DNA of 64,000 nt from Lottiidibacillus patelloidae (GTDB lineage: Bacteria > Bacillota > Bacilli > Bacillales > SA5d-4): positions 1-64,000 of the forward strand of contig NZ_NPIA01000005.1 in the NCBI RefSeq assembly GCF_002262935.1, given 5' to 3'. The position numbers and the translations under genes were made by a program. Under the pieces are notes generated by a model. The model was not told the origin of the DNA. It searched no databases and saw only the letters and a list, made by a program, of their open reading frames with translations. Positions 1 through 12,414 of the stretch are shown here, piece after piece (within the stretch, counting starts at the first letter, position 1; each line of letters starts with the position of its first letter).

Positions 1-67
1 CTCGACTTGCATGTATTAGGCACGCCGCCAGCGTTCGTCCTGAGCCAGGATCAAACTCTCCATAATA
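1..67 (-). rRNA. 16S ribosomal RNA, 5' end (partial)
   Basis: The reverse complement reads GGAGAGTTTGATCCTGGCTC and continues through GACGAACGCTGGCGGCG to the end of the window, which is the universal 5' end of bacterial 16S rRNA. The mature 5' end is placed near position 67 by alignment to the Bacillus 16S start. The gene runs off the left edge. It follows gyrA in the same direction, as the first rRNA operon does in Bacillus subtilis. Confidence 0.97.
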
Positions 68-233
68 GTTTGTTTGATTGCTCATTTTCCATCTTTTTTT
101 AAAGGTTGATGGAACCTTTTATCTAGAGTATAAACTCTAGGAATTACGATTGACTCGCTTGGCGTTTCGTTTAGTTTTCAAAGAACAATTTTGACGACTT
201 TTATATAGTAACACGTATAAAAGTTAGTGTCAA
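68..233 (-). promoter_or_regulatory. rRNA operon promoter P2 and leader
   Basis: On the minus strand a consensus -35 TTGACA (233-228), a 17-nt spacer and a -10 TACTAT (210-205) are seen, predicting a start near 198. The leader contains TTGTTCTTTGAAAACT, the typical Bacillus pre-16S leader element, and a hairpin with arms CTAGAGT/ACTCTAG. No coding sequence is visible between 68 and 394. Confidence 0.85.
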
Positions 234-287
234 CATCTAATTAATGTTTGTCCGTCACAACGAATGTCGTTTGAAGTGACGCATATA

Positions 288-317
288 AATATAACACTTA
301 ATAGTTTAAAAGGTCAA
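288..317 (-). promoter_or_regulatory. rRNA operon upstream promoter P1
   Basis: A second promoter-like pair lies about 83 bp upstream of the first: -35 TTGACC (317-312), an 18-nt spacer and -10 TATATT (293-288) on the minus strand, in AT-rich DNA. Tandem promoters are normal for Bacillus rRNA operons. Confidence 0.6.
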
Positions 318-366
318 TAGTTTTTATATCTTTTTTCAAAAAAACTTTTATTACATATATATAATG

Positions 367-396
367 AAAAAAAAGAGGCGTTTAAGCCCCTTTTTT
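367..396 (-). terminator. Rho-independent terminator of gyrA
   Basis: On the minus strand the hairpin AGGGGC-TTAAAC-GCCTCT is followed by TTTTTTTT. Its A-rich 5' flank overlaps the gyrA stop codon. It separates the gyrase genes from the rRNA promoters. Confidence 0.85.
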
Positions 397-2965
397 AGTC
401 TTCATTATTTGGCGTTTCTTTATCAATCACTGTTTCTTCTTGTTCTGTTCCTACATCAGTTCCACTTTCAATAGCATCACTTTCTGCAGGTTCACTTTCC
501 TCATCAATAAAATCATCATGCTCTAACTCATCATCAATCTCTAACTTAGCAACAGTTGATACGACATCACCTTCAGTTAGTTTGATTAAGCGAACACCTT
601 GAGTGTTTCTTCCAGTTGTAGAGATTTGGGCAACTTCCATGCGGATAATGATTCCACTTTCAGTAATAACCATTAACTCATCATTGTCTTCAACTGTTTT
701 AATCGAGATGATTGGACCGTTTTTCTCTGTAACGTTACATGTAAGTATTCCTTTACCACCACGACTTTGAATTCGATATTCTTCCATCGGAGTTTGTTTT
801 CCATAACCTTTTTCAGTAACGATTAAGATATTTTGCTCTTCTCTTAATATCTCCATTCCAACTACTTCATCACCAGAACGTAGTGTAATTCCTTTAACTC
901 CAGCTGCAGTTCGTCCCATTGAACGTACGTCATTTTCATTAAAGCGAATTAGGAGACCATTCTTCGTTCCAATAATAATTTCATTATTACCATTAGTTAA
1001 ACGAACAGACATTAGTTGGTCTTCGTCTCTTAACCCAACAGCAATTAGTCCACCTTTTCGAATGTTTGCAAAAGAAGAAAGTGGAGATCTTTTTGATATT
1101 CCTTGTTTCGTAGTAAAGAATAAATAATTATCATCTACGAACTCTTGAACTGGAATTACAGCAGATACTGTTTCATCTTTATCTATCTCAATCATATTTA
1201 TGATTGGAATTCCTTTTGCTGTTCTTCCTAACTCAGGAATTTCATAACCTTTTAGGCGATAAACTTTTCCTTTGTTAGTAAAGAATAAAATCGTATGGTG
1301 TGTTGTCGTTGTAAATAAATGTTCAACAAAATCATTCTCATTTGTTCCCATTCCTTGAATTCCACGACCACCACGATTTTGACTACGGTATGTTGATACT
1401 GGTAGACGTTTTACATAGCCATTATGTGTAACAGTAATTACTATGTTTTGACGATCGATTAGATCCTCATCTTCTATATCTAAATTATTTGTATCTACTA
1501 ATATTTCTGTTCTTCTTTTATCGTTAAACTTTTCTTTAACTTGTAAAAGTTCCTCACGAATAATTTCTAAAACTTTCTCTTCATTAGCTAATATAGCTTT
1601 TAGCTCATTAATTAAATTAACAAGTTCTTGGTATTCGTTTTCAATCTTATCTCTCTCTAATCCAGTTAACCTTTGTAAACGCATATCTAAAATTGCTTGT
1701 GCTTGTTTTTCAGATAAAGAGAATTGCTCCATTAAGCCATTTCTAGCAATTTCAGTCGTTTCTGAACCACGAATTAAAGCAATAATAGCATCAATGTGAT
1801 CGAGAGCAATACGTAAACCTTCTAAAATATGTGCACGTGCTTCTGCTTTTCTTAACTCAAAAGCAGTTCTTCTTTTAATGACTACTTTTTGGTGCTCTAA
1901 GTAATAATGTAGACATTGTTTTAAATTTAAAACTTTAGGTTGTCCATCTACAAGGGCAAGCATGTTAATACCAAAACTTGTTTGTAGTGCAGTTTGTTTA
2001 TATAAGTTATTTAGTAAAACATTAGCGTTAGCATCGCGACGTAATTCAATAACGATACGCATACCATTACGATCTGACTCATCTCGTAAATCGGAAATGC
2101 CATCGATTCTCTTTTCGCGAACTAACTCTGCGATTTTTTCGATAAGTTTCGCTTTATTTACTTGGTAAGGAATTTCCGTAACGATTAAAACTTGCTTACC
2201 GTTTTTATGTTCTTCAATATCCACTTTTGCACGCATCGTTATCGATCCGCGACCAGTTTCATATGCTTTACGAATGCCAGAACGACCTAAAATTGCACCA
2301 GCAGTTGGGAAGTCTGGTCCAGGTATGTATTCCATAAGTTCTAAGATATCAAGATCTGGATTTTCACTTAAAGCTAATACACCGTCAATTACTTCACCAA
2401 GTTGGTGTGGAGGAATGTTAGTTGCCATACCAACTGCAATTCCTGTAGCTCCATTTACAAGCATATTTGGAAAACGAGCAGGCAATACAACAGGTTCTCT
2501 TTCAGAACCATCATAGTTGTCTTTGTAATCAATCGTATCTTTATTAATATCACGAACAACTTCCATTGCTATTTTAGACATTCTTGCTTCTGTGTAACGC
2601 ATTGCTGCTGCTGCATCACCATCAACAGAACCGAAGTTTCCGTGACCATCAATTAATTCTTTACGGTAGTTAAAATCTTGCGCCATTCGAACCATCGTAT
2701 CGTAAACCGCTGTGTCACCATGTGGGTGATACTTACCGATAACTTCCCCGACGATACGTGCTGATTTTTTATATGCTTTATCTGACGTCATTCCTAGTTC
2801 ATTCATTGCATATAAAATACGACGATGTACTGGTTTTAATCCATCTCGTACATCAGGAAGAGCACGTGAAACAATTACACTCATCGCATAATCTAAAAAC
2901 GATGATCGCATTTCCTGACTTATATTTATCCCCTTAACTCCACTTGTTTGCTCTTGATCAGACAT
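395..2965 (-). CDS. gyrA: DNA gyrase subunit A
   Basis: Subunit A of the A2B2 type II topoisomerase that introduces negative supercoils; it cuts and rejoins DNA. 856 residues from the ATG at 2965. That start is preferred to an upstream TTG because a strong GGAGG lies 8 nt before it. The catalytic tyrosine is Y124 in AMRYTEARM. The quinolone-resistance region reads [10 protein letters not shown], with Thr85 where B. subtilis has Ser and Asp at residue 89. The GyrA-box appears as [12 protein letters not shown], followed by the six-bladed C-terminal wrapping domain and a long acidic tail. It lies 63 bp downstream of gyrB and ends in a strong terminator. Confidence 0.98.
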   Translation of the reverse strand: MSDQEQTSGVKGINISQEMRSSFLDYAMSVIVSRALPDVRDGLKPVHRRILYAMNELGMTSDKAYKKSARIVGEVIGKYHPHGDTAVYDTMVRMAQDFNYRKELIDGHGNFGSVDGDAAAAMRYTEARMSKIAMEVVRDINKDTIDYKDNYDGSEREPVVLPARFPNMLVNGATGIAVGMATNIPPHQLGEVIDGVLALSENPDLDILELMEYIPGPDFPTAGAILGRSGIRKAYETGRGSITMRAKVDIEEHKNGKQVLIVTEIPYQVNKAKLIEKIAELVREKRIDGISDLRDESDRNGMRIVIELRRDANANVLLNNLYKQTALQTSFGINMLALVDGQPKVLNLKQCLHYYLEHQKVVIKRRTAFELRKAEARAHILEGLRIALDHIDAIIALIRGSETTEIARNGLMEQFSLSEKQAQAILDMRLQRLTGLERDKIENEYQELVNLINELKAILANEEKVLEIIREELLQVKEKFNDKRRTEILVDTNNLDIEDEDLIDRQNIVITVTHNGYVKRLPVSTYRSQNRGGRGIQGMGTNENDFVEHLFTTTTHHTILFFTNKGKVYRLKGYEIPELGRTAKGIPIINMIEIDKDETVSAVIPVQEFVDDNYLFFTTKQGISKRSPLSSFANIRKGGLIAVGLRDEDQLMSVRLTNGNNEIIIGTKNGLLIRFNENDVRSMGRTAAGVKGITLRSGDEVVGMEILREEQNILIVTEKGYGKQTPMEEYRIQSRGGKGILTCNVTEKNGPIISIKTVEDNDELMVITESGIIIRMEVAQISTTGRNTQGVRLIKLTEGDVVSTVAKLEIDDELEHDDFIDEESEPAESDAIESGTDVGTEQEETVIDKETPNNED

Positions 2966-3028
2966 GAGACAAACCTCCAATATCTATTCTTCATAAGGAG
3001 AGGGAGAAGCAATCCTCCCTCAAACTAT

Positions 3029-4951
<1,923 letters not shown>

Positions 4952-4976
4952 CTACACTTATCTGACAAATTTTCCA

Positions 4977-5240
4977 TCACTCTTCTAAATTTTCTAACGT
5001 AGTTTGAAATTGTGATCGACGTTTTAATGTTGAAGAAGACAATGGTGAGAAATAAATATTTTTATCTGTAATAACAATAGATTTGACAATCGTATTCGTT
5101 ATTTTAACAATTGGTTTATTGTCGTGTTGCTTTCTTAAAAATTCACTAGTTATCGTAGATGATTCAATTACTTGTCCATCTATGATAGCAACTACATCTT
5201 TTGCCTGTACGACAACATCTTCTCCTATATGGATAAACAA
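4977..5240 (-). CDS. remB: Extracellular matrix regulatory protein RemB (YaaB, DUF370-like)
   Basis: Small 87-residue protein at the place of B. subtilis yaaB/remB, between recF and gyrB. In B. subtilis RemA and RemB are needed for biofilm-matrix gene expression; RemA is a DNA-binding activator. The sequence FIHIGEDVVVQAKDVVAIID and the late SPLSSSTLKRR match the family. A TTG at 5240 is taken as start because GAGGTG lies 6 nt before it; the GTG at 5249 is part of that ribosome binding site. Confidence 0.85.
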   Translation of the reverse strand: MFIHIGEDVVVQAKDVVAIIDGQVIESSTITSEFLRKQHDNKPIVKITNTIVKSIVITDKNIYFSPLSSSTLKRRSQFQTTLENLEE

Positions 5241-5250
5241 GTAATGCACC

Positions 5251-6369
5251 TCACTTCAACCTATTTATTTCACCACTAACCACTTTATACGTTGCTGCTT
5301 GCATTAAAGTCTCGTGGTCTATTCCATCAACACTTGTTGTCGTAACAAACGTTTGCACCTTACCTTGAATAGTGTTTAATAAATGAGATTGTCTGAAATC
5401 ATCCAACTCAGAAAGAACATCATCTAATAAAAGAATTGGATATTCTCCTACTTCTTCATGTATTAACTCGATTTCAGCTAATTTTAAAGAGAGTGCAGTA
5501 GTTCTTTGTTGTCCTTGTGATCCATATGTTTGGACATTTTTTTCATTCACTAAAAACTCTAAGTCATCTCGATGTGGTCCTAAAAGCGTAGTACCTCTAT
5601 CAATTTCCCGTTTTCTAATTTCCGTAAACTTATTAATATAGTCTTCTTTCATTTTCGACAATTCATAAGACTCTAATACCTCTAAAGAAGGTTTATAAAT
5701 AATATTTAATGTTTCAAGATTACGGCTAATCCCAGAATGAATAGGCTGAGCCCATTTTTCTAGTTGCTGGGTAAAAGCTATGCGGCGTTTTGTAATTTTA
5801 GCAGCTATTTCACTTAGCTGCTCCGTTAATATTTCTAACATCGTATAGTCTGACTTCGGGGATCGTTGTAGATTTTTTAATAAATGATTTCGTTGATGCA
5901 ATATTTTTTGATATTGGTTTAACTCATGCATATATATTGGATTAACTTGGCCAATTTCCATATCAATAAAGCGTCTACGAACTTGGGGACTACCTTTAAC
6001 TAAATTCAGATCTTCTGGGGCAAACATGACGACATTAAGCGAGCCTATATAGTCACTTAATCTTCTTTGCTCCAAAGAATTTACTTTAGCTTTTTTCCCC
6101 TTTGTTGTAATTACTAATTGTAAGGATGCTAGGCCATTGCTTTTTTTTACTGTACCTTCTATTTTAGCATATTCTTCGTCCCAACGGATAAGTTCCTTTT
6201 CTTTTGTTGTCCGGTGAGACTTTGCTAACGCTAAAACGAAGATTGATTCCATTATATTTGTCTTCCCTTGGGCATTTTCACCTAAGATGACGTTAACTTT
6301 ATTTTCAAAAGAAACTTTCGTCTTAACATAACTTCTGTAATTAGTAAGTGTTAGTTCCTCTATATACAA
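5251..6369 (-). CDS. recF: DNA replication and repair protein RecF
   Basis: SMC-like ATPase that helps load RecA onto gapped DNA with RecO and RecR. 372 residues (B. subtilis 370). Walker A is GENAQGKTN near residue 31, the ABC signature region reads [18 protein letters not shown] and Walker B is [17 protein letters not shown] start at 6369 (Y-I-E-E-L-T follows) is preceded by GGGGGA at 7-nt spacing. The stop lies 10 bp before the remB start, so the two are co-transcribed. Confidence 0.97.
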   Translation of the reverse strand: MYIEELTLTNYRSYVKTKVSFENKVNVILGENAQGKTNIMESIFVLALAKSHRTTKEKELIRWDEEYAKIEGTVKKSNGLASLQLVITTKGKKAKVNSLEQRRLSDYIGSLNVVMFAPEDLNLVKGSPQVRRRFIDMEIGQVNPIYMHELNQYQKILHQRNHLLKNLQRSPKSDYTMLEILTEQLSEIAAKITKRRIAFTQQLEKWAQPIHSGISRNLETLNIIYKPSLEVLESYELSKMKEDYINKFTEIRKREIDRGTTLLGPHRDDLEFLVNEKNVQTYGSQGQQRTTALSLKLAEIELIHEEVGEYPILLLDDVLSELDDFRQSHLLNTIQGKVQTFVTTTSVDGIDHETLMQAATYKVVSGEINRLK

Positions 6370-6385
6370 GAGGGATTCCCCCGTT

Positions 6386-6601
6386 TCATCGTCTTACAAT
6401 AAAACTACCTATTTCATCAATTTCAATTGTATCTCCATCGTAAAGTTTTCTACCGCGACGAGTTTCTCTTTCACCATTAACAAGAACTTCGACATCTTCT
6501 AAAAACATTTTCGCAATTCCACCAGAATGAATAATACTCTCTATTTTTAAGGCTTGGCCTAACGTGATATATTCCGTTTCAATTTGAATAGTCTGTGGCA
6601 T
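6386..6601 (-). CDS. yaaA: S4-like RNA-binding protein YaaA
   Basis: A 71-residue S4-domain protein, the same length as B. subtilis YaaA, in the conserved slot between dnaN and recF. In B. subtilis it is linked to ribosome assembly. The S4 motif ITLGQALK, then [18 protein letters not shown] and [10 protein letters not shown], are recognisable. ATG at 6601 is chosen because it aligns with the family start. A GTG at 6613 is the alternative, but the GGAG lies only 3 nt before it, while it is about 15 nt from the ATG; the start remains open. Confidence 0.85.
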   Translation of the reverse strand: MPQTIQIETEYITLGQALKIESIIHSGGIAKMFLEDVEVLVNGERETRRGRKLYDGDTIEIDEIGSFIVRR

Positions 6602-6641
6602 AATGACACTCACTTTCTCCTATAATTAAACGCTACTCCTT

Positions 6642-6647
6642 ATTATA
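6642..6647 (-). promoter_or_regulatory. Possible -10 box for the yaaA-recF-remB-gyrBA unit
   Basis: A perfect TATAAT on the minus strand lies between the dnaN terminator and yaaA. No good -35 hexamer is visible at 17 nt. A promoter is expected here because the strong terminator just upstream isolates these genes from dnaA-dnaN. Confidence 0.4.
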
Positions 6648-6664
6648 ACAAATTAACGTGAAAC

Positions 6665-6700
6665 ATAAAAAAGGCTACTAGTTTGAAAAGAACTAGTAGC
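6665..6700 (-). terminator. Terminator of the dnaA-dnaN operon
   Basis: On the minus strand the inverted repeat GCTACTAGTT/AACTAGTAGC with a short loop is followed by CTTTTTT. It sits directly after the dnaN stop codon and should separate dnaA-dnaN from yaaA-recF. Confidence 0.9.
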
Positions 6701-6708
6701 GCTAATTG

Positions 6709-7851
6709 TTAATAAGTTCTAACTGGCAAAATTAGTTGAAGTATTGAGTTATGACCTTCCGGACGAAGGACGAATGGACGCATCGCACCAGTAAAGTTAA
6801 CTGATATTTCCGTACTATCAACTGCTTTTAGAGCATCCATCATATATTTTGCACTGAAGGAAATCTTTAAATCTTCCCCTTCAATGGATGTACATGTTAC
6901 TTGTTCAAATACTTTTCCTATTTCAGGAGAATCTGATGAAATTTCAATATCATTACCAGAAATTGTTGAGAATTTAACAACATTATTTCTTCCTTCTCTA
7001 GCTAACAATGAGGCACGTTCAATTGCTTGAAGCAATTCTCTAGTAGAAACAACTATATTCGTCTTTTTATCTTCTGGAATAAGTTTTGATGTGTCAGGAT
7101 AATTTCCTTCCAGTAAGCGAGAGAAAAATAATAAATGCTTCGCTTTGAATAAAACTTGATTTTCAGTAACGACGATATCAATTAGTTCATCTGTTTCGTC
7201 TAAAATTTTATTTAATTCATTTAAGCTTTTTCCAGGGATAACTACATTAGAAAAAGTTAAATCTCCTTGTTCAGTATCAATAGGTGCGCTTCGTAATGCT
7301 AAACGGTGACTATCTGTAGCTACAGAAGTTAACGTGTTATTTTCTAATTTCCAACTAACACCTGTTAATATCGGTCTTGTTTCTGAAGTGGAAACAGCAA
7401 AAACAGTTTGACGAATCATATGCTTTAACAAGTCAGTTGGTAAACGGAATAATTTTTCTTCGTTAATTTGTGGCAGCTGTGGGTACTCTTCAGGATCTAA
7501 ACCGTTTAAATTAAACTCGGCCGTACCAGATTTTATTTTAGTAGAGAATCGTTCTCCAACTGTTATATGTACTTTTTCTTGTGGAAGCTTTTTTACTATT
7601 TCTGAAAAGAACTTCGCTTGTAGTACTATGCTTCCTTCTGCTTCTACATGAATGTTTTCATTTCCATCTTCTTCTGTAGGAATAAAGCTTTCAATTGATA
7701 TATCTGAATCACTACCAGTAAAAGTAACTCCTTCACTAGTAACTACAATTTTTATTCCCGTTAATATTGGAATTGTTGTTCTTGAAGATACAGCTTTCAT
7801 AACATCTCCTACACTTGCTACTAAGCGATCTTTATTAATTGTAAACTGCAT
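6709..7851 (-). CDS. dnaN: DNA polymerase III sliding clamp (beta subunit)
   Basis: Ring-shaped processivity clamp for the replicative polymerases, 380 residues (B. subtilis 378). The N-terminus reads MQFTINKDRLVASVGDVMK, and the conserved ATDSHRLALR of domain 2 and the C-terminal LPVRTY are present. It lies downstream of dnaA, with the origin unwinding region in the intergenic space between them. GGAGG precedes the ATG. Confidence 0.98.
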   Translation of the reverse strand: MQFTINKDRLVASVGDVMKAVSSRTTIPILTGIKIVVTSEGVTFTGSDSDISIESFIPTEEDGNENIHVEAEGSIVLQAKFFSEIVKKLPQEKVHITVGERFSTKIKSGTAEFNLNGLDPEEYPQLPQINEEKLFRLPTDLLKHMIRQTVFAVSTSETRPILTGVSWKLENNTLTSVATDSHRLALRSAPIDTEQGDLTFSNVVIPGKSLNELNKILDETDELIDIVVTENQVLFKAKHLLFFSRLLEGNYPDTSKLIPEDKKTNIVVSTRELLQAIERASLLAREGRNNVVKFSTISGNDIEISSDSPEIGKVFEQVTCTSIEGEDLKISFSAKYMMDALKAVDSTEISVNFTGAMRPFVLRPEGHNSILQLILPVRTY

Positions 7852-7864
7852 TATTAATCCTCCT

Positions 7865-7966
7865 GTATATATATAATTATTTAATTAATTTTTTTAGTAA
7901 TAATAGTAGGGGGTGTGGAAGGTGTGGATAACTAACAATCGCTTAAGAAAACAAAGTCTATCCACA
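7865..7966 (-). other. oriC unwinding region (DUE, DnaA-trios, DnaA boxes)
   Basis: On the minus strand, from dnaA toward dnaN, the order is a perfect DnaA box TTATCCACA (7931-7923), a second box-like TTCCACA (7920-7914), a CCCCC run (7913-7909), then TAC-TAT-TAT-TAC-TAA triplets (7908-7894) and a stretch of almost pure A/T (7893-7865). This is the arrangement of the B. subtilis basal unwinding system, where DnaA boxes feed DnaA onto trio-containing single strands. A further pair, TATCCACATGTGGACA, lies at 7959-7974. Confidence 0.88.
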
Positions 7967-8009
7967 TGTGGACAGACTGTTAATATAATTTTAATAAACT
8001 ATGAAGTTA

Positions 8010-9368
8010 TTAAGAGCCACTTTTTAGCTTATCTAGAACTTCTTTTACTTGTTCTTGTAATTGCTGATCTTCAGCCATTAGTTTTGAGATTTTTTCATGG
8101 GCATGGATAACAGTTGTATGATCACGGCCACCAAATTCCTCACCGATTTTCGGTAATGAAAAATCTGTAAGCTCGCGTGAAAGATACATAGCAATTTGTC
8201 TCGGATAAGCTACTGATTTCGTACGCTTCTTTGCTTTAAAGTCTTCTAACTTTACATTAAATTGTTCCCCAACAATTTCTTGGATATTATGAATCGTAAT
8301 TACTTTAGGTTTTGAGCTTGGAATAATATCTTTTAATGCTTCAGCAGCTAAATCTGCATTAATATCCTTATTAATTAAAGAAGAATAGGCAACTACGCGA
8401 ATTAATGCACCTTCTAGCTCACGAATATTTGTATCTATTTGATTTGCAATGTAGAGCATTACTTCATTAGGAATATCTAATCCTTCAGCTTTTGCTTTTT
8501 TTCGTAAAATAGCAATCCTAGTTTCTAAGTCTGGAGGAGTAATATCTGTAATTAATCCCCATTCAAAGCGTGAGCGCAAACGATCTTCCAACGTTGGAAT
8601 TTCTTTTGGTGCTCGATCACTAGAAATAACAATTTGCTTACTTTCCTCGTGTAATGCATTAAATGTATGGAAAAATTCTTCCTGTGTTTGTTCTTTTCCA
8701 GCAAGAAATTGAATATCATCTATAAGTAATACATCGACATTCCGATATTTATTTCTAAATTCAACAGTTTTATTATCTCGAATAGAGTTAATAAATTCAT
8801 TTGTAAACTTTTCAGAAGATAAATAAACAACTTTTGCATTCGGTTTTTGGTCAAGCACATAATGTCCAATCGCATGCATTAAATGTGTTTTTCCTAAACC
8901 TACTCCACCGTAAATAAATAGTGGATTATAGGCCTTTGCTGGTGCTTCTGCTACTGCTAATGAAGCAGCATGGGCAAATCGGTTTCCTGAACCTATTACG
9001 AAAGTATCAAAAATATATTTTGAGTTTAGCATATTTTTTGAAATTTCTTCTGAGCCGTCATTGTTCACCATTGGTGGTTGTTTCGTAGCATTTTGTAAAT
9101 CAATGTCATCATCTTGTTTATTTTGCGGAATAATAAACTTTACATTTAAATAAGTGCCTGTAATGGCTTCTAATGTATCTGAAATTAGTTGTGAGTAACG
9201 AGATTCTAGCCAGTCTCTAGCAAACTCGTTTGGAGCAGTAACTGTTAACGTATCATTAGTTAATCCATGTGCTTTTGTAGACTTAAGCCATGTTTCAAAA
9301 CTAGGTTTGCTAAGCTTCTTTTCAATTTCGGTTAAAGCTTTGCTCCAAAGATCATTAATATTTTCCAC
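8010..9368 (-). CDS. dnaA: Chromosomal replication initiator DnaA
   Basis: AAA+ initiator that binds DnaA boxes and opens the origin; 452 residues (B. subtilis 446). Domain I begins [20 protein letters not shown]. Walker A is GGVGLGKTH, Walker B is [14 protein letters not shown], and the domain IV signature is [15 protein letters not shown]. The GTG at 9368 is chosen because GGAGGGAGA lies just upstream and the residues that follow match the family start. DnaA boxes upstream suggest autoregulation. Confidence 0.98.
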   Translation of the reverse strand: MENINDLWSKALTEIEKKLSKPSFETWLKSTKAHGLTNDTLTVTAPNEFARDWLESRYSQLISDTLEAITGTYLNVKFIIPQNKQDDDIDLQNATKQPPMVNNDGSEEISKNMLNSKYIFDTFVIGSGNRFAHAASLAVAEAPAKAYNPLFIYGGVGLGKTHLMHAIGHYVLDQKPNAKVVYLSSEKFTNEFINSIRDNKTVEFRNKYRNVDVLLIDDIQFLAGKEQTQEEFFHTFNALHEESKQIVISSDRAPKEIPTLEDRLRSRFEWGLITDITPPDLETRIAILRKKAKAEGLDIPNEVMLYIANQIDTNIRELEGALIRVVAYSSLINKDINADLAAEALKDIIPSSKPKVITIHNIQEIVGEQFNVKLEDFKAKKRTKSVAYPRQIAMYLSRELTDFSLPKIGEEFGGRDHTTVIHAHEKISKLMAEDQQLQEQVKEVLDKLKSGS

Positions 9369-9410
9369 TACGAATCTCCCTCCTTTTCTAAAAAAATTAA
9401 CTGCATCCAT

Positions 9411-10013
<603 letters not shown>

Positions 10014-10040
10014 CCACTGCCTTGTCAGTGGTCTTTTTTT
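10014..10040 (+). terminator. Terminator after rpmH
   Basis: The hairpin CCACTG-CCTTGT-CAGTGG is followed by TCTTTTTTT. It starts directly at the rpmH stop codon. Confidence 0.85.
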
Positions 10041-10104
10041 TACATATTAATTAGTCTATAATTAAGTTTATCCAATTGCCTAAAAGGTATGAGGTGACTC
10101 TATA

Positions 10105-10458
10105 TTGAAGAAAAGATTTCGAATTAAAAAGAATGAAGATTTTCAAGAAATCTTCCGTAAAAAAAAATCCGTTGCTAACCGCCAATTTGTTATTTACATA
10201 TTGGATAAGCCTGAACAAAAACATTTCCGTGTTGGCCTTTCTGTAAGTAAAAAACTTGGAAATGCTGTTACTCGTAATCGTATTAAGCGATACATAAGAG
10301 AAGCGATTAAAGAGTTAAAAGAGGATCTTTACGAAAATAAAGATTTTTTAGTGATCGCTAGGCATCCTGTTTCGGATATGGATTTTCATGAAGTGAAGAA
10401 AAGTCTCTTACATGTAATGAAAATAGCCAAGTTAATAAAAGCGAATAGGGAGTTATAG
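10105..10458 (+). CDS. rnpA: Ribonuclease P protein component
   Basis: Protein subunit of RNase P, which matures the 5' ends of tRNAs. 117 residues. The RNR signature reads [20 protein letters not shown], and the N-terminus [16 protein letters not shown] is typical. A TTG start follows AGGTGA at 7-nt spacing. It overlaps functionally with the rpmH-rnpA-yidD-yidC-jag order conserved across bacteria. Confidence 0.97.
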   Translation: MKKRFRIKKNEDFQEIFRKKKSVANRQFVIYILDKPEQKHFRVGLSVSKKLGNAVTRNRIKRYIREAIKELKEDLYENKDFLVIARHPVSDMDFHEVKKSLLHVMKIAKLIKANREL

Positions 10459-10460
10459 GA

Positions 10461-10685
10461 ATGAAGTGGGTATTTTTAGGATTTATTAAGTTTTATCAAC
10501 GATTCATTTCTCCTATAAAACCACCAAGTTGTCGTTTTTATCCAACCTGTTCTCATTACGGGTATGAAGCTATTAAATATCATGGTGCATTAAAGGGAAG
10601 CTGGTTAACAATGAAGCGTATTGTTAAATGCCAACCTTTTCATCCAGGAGGTTTTGATCCGGTTCCTAAAAAAGAGGATCTATAA
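10461..10685 (+). CDS. yidD: Membrane protein insertion efficiency factor YidD
   Basis: Small 74-residue protein with an amphipathic N-terminus ([18 protein letters not shown]) and three conserved cysteines in [15 protein letters not shown] and KCQPFHPGG. It helps YidC-dependent membrane insertion. It starts 2 bp after the rnpA stop and is followed by yidC, so the neighbours support the call. Confidence 0.95.
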   Translation: MKWVFLGFIKFYQRFISPIKPPSCRFYPTCSHYGYEAIKYHGALKGSWLTMKRIVKCQPFHPGGFDPVPKKEDL

Positions 10686-10717
10686 AATTTAATGGAATTA
10701 TTGAGGAGGAAAATGGT

Positions 10718-11482
10718 GTGAAAAAGAAACTCACATTATTACTTACCTTAACTGTTTTAGTTGCGTTAATGTCAGGATGCATGGATGTTACAACGCCAAT
10801 TGATGAAAACAGTGAAGGAATTTGGAATAGTTATTTTGTATACCCATTACACATGTTAATTTTATGGTTTGCAGACCTTTTTGCAGGTAGCTATGGATTA
10901 GCAATCATTATGGTAACATTAATCATTCGATTTGCTTTACTTCCACTAATGATTAAGCAAACGCAAAGTTCGAAGGCAATGCAAGCATTACAACCAGAAA
11001 TTAAAGCACTAAAAGAAAAATACAGTTCAAAAGATCAAAAAACACAACAAAAACTACAACAAGAAACAATGGCACTATTCCAAAAGCATGGTGTTAACCC
11101 ACTAGCAGGGTGTTTCCCAATTATTATTCAAATGCCAATATTAATCGCTTTCTATCATGCAATTATGCGATCTCAAGAAATTCAAGGAACATTCCTATGG
11201 TTTTCTTTAACAGAAGTAGATTATATTTTACCGTTTTTAGCTGGTATTACGACTTTCATCCAGCAAAAAATTATGATGAGTGGCCAAACAGATGCAAATC
11301 CACAAATGGCGATGATGCTATGGATTATGCCAATTATGATTATCGTGTTCGCATTTATGTTCCCAGCAGCATTAGCATTATACTGGGTAGTAGGTAACAT
11401 CTTTATGATTGTACAAACGTATTTTATTAAAGGGCCAAACATTGCAAAGTCCGAAGATAAAGTAGGGGGCAAGAAAAAGTGA
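10718..11482 (+). CDS. yidC: Membrane protein insertase YidC/Oxa1 (SpoIIIJ type)
   Basis: Insertase for inner-membrane proteins; the B. subtilis orthologue SpoIIIJ is also needed in the forespore. 254 residues. It has a lipoprotein signal peptide with lipobox LMSGC (lipid-modified Cys21) and five hydrophobic segments of the 60KD_IMP domain, with [20 protein letters not shown] near the end. A GTG start at 10718 follows GAGGAGG. The stop overlaps the GTG of the next gene by 4 bp, implying translational coupling. Confidence 0.97.
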   Translation: MKKKLTLLLTLTVLVALMSGCMDVTTPIDENSEGIWNSYFVYPLHMLILWFADLFAGSYGLAIIMVTLIIRFALLPLMIKQTQSSKAMQALQPEIKALKEKYSSKDQKTQQKLQQETMALFQKHGVNPLAGCFPIIIQMPILIAFYHAIMRSQEIQGTFLWFSLTEVDYILPFLAGITTFIQQKIMMSGQTDANPQMAMMLWIMPIMIIVFAFMFPAALALYWVVGNIFMIVQTYFIKGPNIAKSEDKVGGKKK

Positions 11483-12096
11483 GTGAAGTAACTGTAGCAG
11501 GCAAAACAGTAGAGGATGCCATTCGGTTAGCGCTTGAGCAGCTAGAAACGACAGAAGACCGTTTGACTATTGATGTAATTGAAGAAGGAAAAAAAGGTTT
11601 TTTAGGTTTCGGTTCAAAAGAAGCTGTCATTAAGGCTACGCTGATCAAAGATCCAATTGAAGAGGCAACTAAATTTCTCCAAGAAGTTACGGAAAAAATG
11701 GGAGCGCCTGTTACAATCACAACATCAATGAAACAGCAATATATTACTTTTAATTTATCAGGTGAAAAAATTGCTTTATTAATTGGGAAACGTGGTGCAA
11801 CGTTAAATGCGTTGCAAAACTTAACTAACTTAGTAGCTAATCGTTATTCAAAACAGTATGTTAGAGTAATTTTAGACGCAGAAAACTATCGTGAAAAGCG
11901 TAAGCAATCATTGGAGTTATTAGCTGATAAACTGGCTAAGAATGCTGTTCGTTTTAAAAAGAAAGTTCATTTAGAGCCGATGCCATCGATTGAACGTAAA
12001 GTAATTCATACAGCTTTGCAAAATCGTCACGATGTAGAAACAACATCAGAAGGTGTCGAACCTAATCGTCGCGTTGTCATTATTCCTAATCGTTAA
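11479..12096 (+). CDS. khpB: RNA-binding protein Jag/KhpB
   Basis: 205-residue protein with a Jag N-terminal domain ([19 protein letters not shown]), a KH domain holding [15 protein letters not shown], and a C-terminal R3H domain ([20 protein letters not shown]). KhpB works with KhpA in RNA binding and cell elongation control; in B. subtilis jag is named for its association with spoIIIJ. GTG start overlapping yidC. Confidence 0.95.
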   Translation: MSEVTVAGKTVEDAIRLALEQLETTEDRLTIDVIEEGKKGFLGFGSKEAVIKATLIKDPIEEATKFLQEVTEKMGAPVTITTSMKQQYITFNLSGEKIALLIGKRGATLNALQNLTNLVANRYSKQYVRVILDAENYREKRKQSLELLADKLAKNAVRFKKKVHLEPMPSIERKVIHTALQNRHDVETTSEGVEPNRRVVIIPNR

Positions 12097-12113
12097 TAAA
12101 ATAAGAAATAGTC

Positions 12114-12141
12114 AGACTGGTCCTCGGACCAGTCTTTTTTT
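12114..12141 (+). terminator. Terminator after jag
   Basis: GACTGGTCC-TC-GGACCAGTC followed by TTTTTTT, a 9-bp GC-rich stem. It ends the rnpA-yidD-yidC-jag unit. Confidence 0.93.
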
Positions 12142-12183
12142 ATTGCAAAAGAAGTGGAAAATCAATAACTTTTGTTATTAGGG

Positions 12184-12324
12184 TGTGGATAAATATTATG
12201 TGGATAAAATATTGGTTGTTCAGAAAATAATAATAAGTTTTCCACTGTGGATAAACATAGAATCGATAGCTTTTGTAGATGTTAATAATGTGGTATTCTA
12301 TTATCTTAGAAGAACTGTGTATAA
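12184..12324. other. DnaA-box cluster upstream of mnmE
   Basis: Three perfect DnaA boxes read TGTGGATAA on the plus strand at 12184-12192, 12199-12207 and 12246-12254. A fourth fits TTATNCACA (TGTGTATAA, 12316-12324). All four have the same orientation. The 12142-12414 stretch otherwise shows no gene. It could control mnmE transcription, titrate DnaA or be an extra part of the origin. Confidence 0.85.
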
Positions 12325-12414
12325 CTTTAATTTAGAAAATTTATAGAAGTGAATTTATATAGAATTTTTCATTGTAAATGAAGTTTTACAAAAGGTATGT
12401 TGGAGGTGAACGTT

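Noticed and set aside
6651-6665. Half parS-like ACGTGAAACA upstream of yaaA
   Set aside because: Only 12 of 16 bases match and the left half lacks symmetry.
11110-11397. Plus-strand open frame inside yidC
   Set aside because: A shadow of the real frame, with low-complexity residues and no ribosome binding site.
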